From Nitzschia sp. DOCU1 (lineage: Eukaryota; Bacillariophyta; Bacillariophyceae; Bacillariales; Bacillariaceae): 15,305 nucleotides of DNA. Where the stretch lies: NCBI GenBank assembly GCA_951394045.1, contig CATOAN010000026.1, positions 1 to 15,305 of the forward strand, given 5' to 3'. Of this stretch, positions 14,793 to 15,305 are shown one piece after another. The notes below the pieces were generated by a model. That model saw nothing but the letters and a program-made list of their open reading frames with translations. It was not told the DNA's origin and made no database searches. Every line of letters begins with the position of its first letter. The stretch's first letter is position 1. The position numbers and the translations under genes are program-made.

Positions 14793-15305
14793 TAGGTTAG
14801 AACGACCGCGCCGTTATGGCTGCGAGAAAAATAATTAATCTGCCCGCGCTGTGATGAATCATTATGACTTTTGATATTCAGGAAAATCTACTGAATGACT
14901 TTTAGAAGTCAGTAGAATCTACTTACTTTAAGGAAAATACCCTTAAGGAAAATTTCCTTAAGGAATTTCTACTTAACGAAAATATACTGAATATGAGTCA
15001 CGCGAGCAATCATTGGAATTCCACCGAATCGGACTCCAGGGGTGACTGCAATTATATAGCCCTAGTCTGACCTTCGTACGTATTCCCGAATGCTCCAGCC
15101 CAAGAACTTTGGGACCCGCCACCAAAAACTGGGCTTGGGGCGGGTGGCATGCTAAAAAGAAACCTCAAGACGTGTGGTAACGGAACCGACGCGCGAAATT
15201 GGAAGTTCCAGTTCTATGATACACTACGGTAGAGAGTCTACTCTTTCCCCATGATCCCTGGGTGCGTGAAACTGCACCACCACCAACTCTGGCTTTCAAG
15301 AGCAG
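14793..15305. other. Right-end intergenic region, no gene seen
   Basis: No ORF with coding character is visible. The first 200 bp are AT-rich and full of short inverted repeats (14871-14995). The remainder is ordinary-looking sequence without recognisable features. Confidence 0.45.
14896..14963. repeat. Cluster of perfect short inverted repeats
   Basis: Three perfect inverted repeats occur within 70 bp: GACTT-ttag-AAGTC near 14897-14910, AGTAGA-A-TCTACT at 14911-14923, and CCTTAAGGAAA-A-TTTCCTTAAGG at 14941-14963 (11-nt arms with a one-base spacer). Partial copies of cttaaggaaaa flank them. This suggests a small palindromic element or a nested MITE-like remnant. Confidence 0.7.

Noticed and set aside
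1..15305. CRISPR array, phage-defence or biosynthetic cluster
   Set aside because: No regularly spaced repeats or bacterial operon structure; introns and a Ty3/gypsy element show eukaryotic DNA.

Overview
The window looks like nuclear DNA of a diatom or close stramenopile relative. Four canonical introns of 80-85 nt can be placed by reading frame. One protein begins with a signal peptide whose predicted cleavage site is followed by Phe, the diatom/heterokont plastid presequence signature. A Ty3/gypsy element with very short LTRs occupies a third of the window. No species can be fixed from the sequence alone; a pennate diatom such as Phaeodactylum is a plausible guess.

Layout. 1-644: upstream region with two adjacent minisatellites. 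645-4032 (+): two-exon gene for a STAND/AAA_16-type P-loop ATPase followed by a long helical (TPR-like) region. 5271-4161 (-): two-exon histidine-phosphatase-family gene with a presequence that reads as signal peptide, plastid transit peptide and Tat-like lumen signal. About 6371-5633 (-): prostaglandin E synthase 2-like GST-fold gene whose CxxC half is missing and whose C-terminus appears frame-broken. About 6372-8376: no convincing gene, only degraded coding-like fragments. 9192-8377 (-): a gene related to bacterial glutaredoxin 2 (GrxB), with one spliced intron and one in-frame TAG. 9264-14254 (+): a complete 4991-bp Ty3/gypsy LTR retrotransposon with near-identical LTRs of 154 and 157 bp, whose pol carries three in-frame stops and one frameshift. 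14359-14262 (-): a short presequence-like exon. 14637-14786 (+): a truncated RT fragment from a second gypsy family. 14793-15305: AT-rich inverted repeats and no gene.

The main reading of the right half is that the retrotransposon landed inside an intron of the GrxB-like gene. The exon at 14359-14262 encodes a hydrophobic N-terminal leader and ends at a GT; the Grx body starts next to a phase-compatible AG at 9194-9193. Removing the element leaves an intron of about 78 nt, the same size as the other introns here. The gene would then run over 14359-8377 with the element in antisense inside it, and it also carries a nonsense codon.

No anti-phage system, CRISPR array, tRNA or rRNA was seen. The window's interest lies in the split GrxB gene, the possibly thylakoid-lumen histidine phosphatase, and the ATPase/helical protein that resembles the middle of bacterial multidomain sensor kinases without a kinase.
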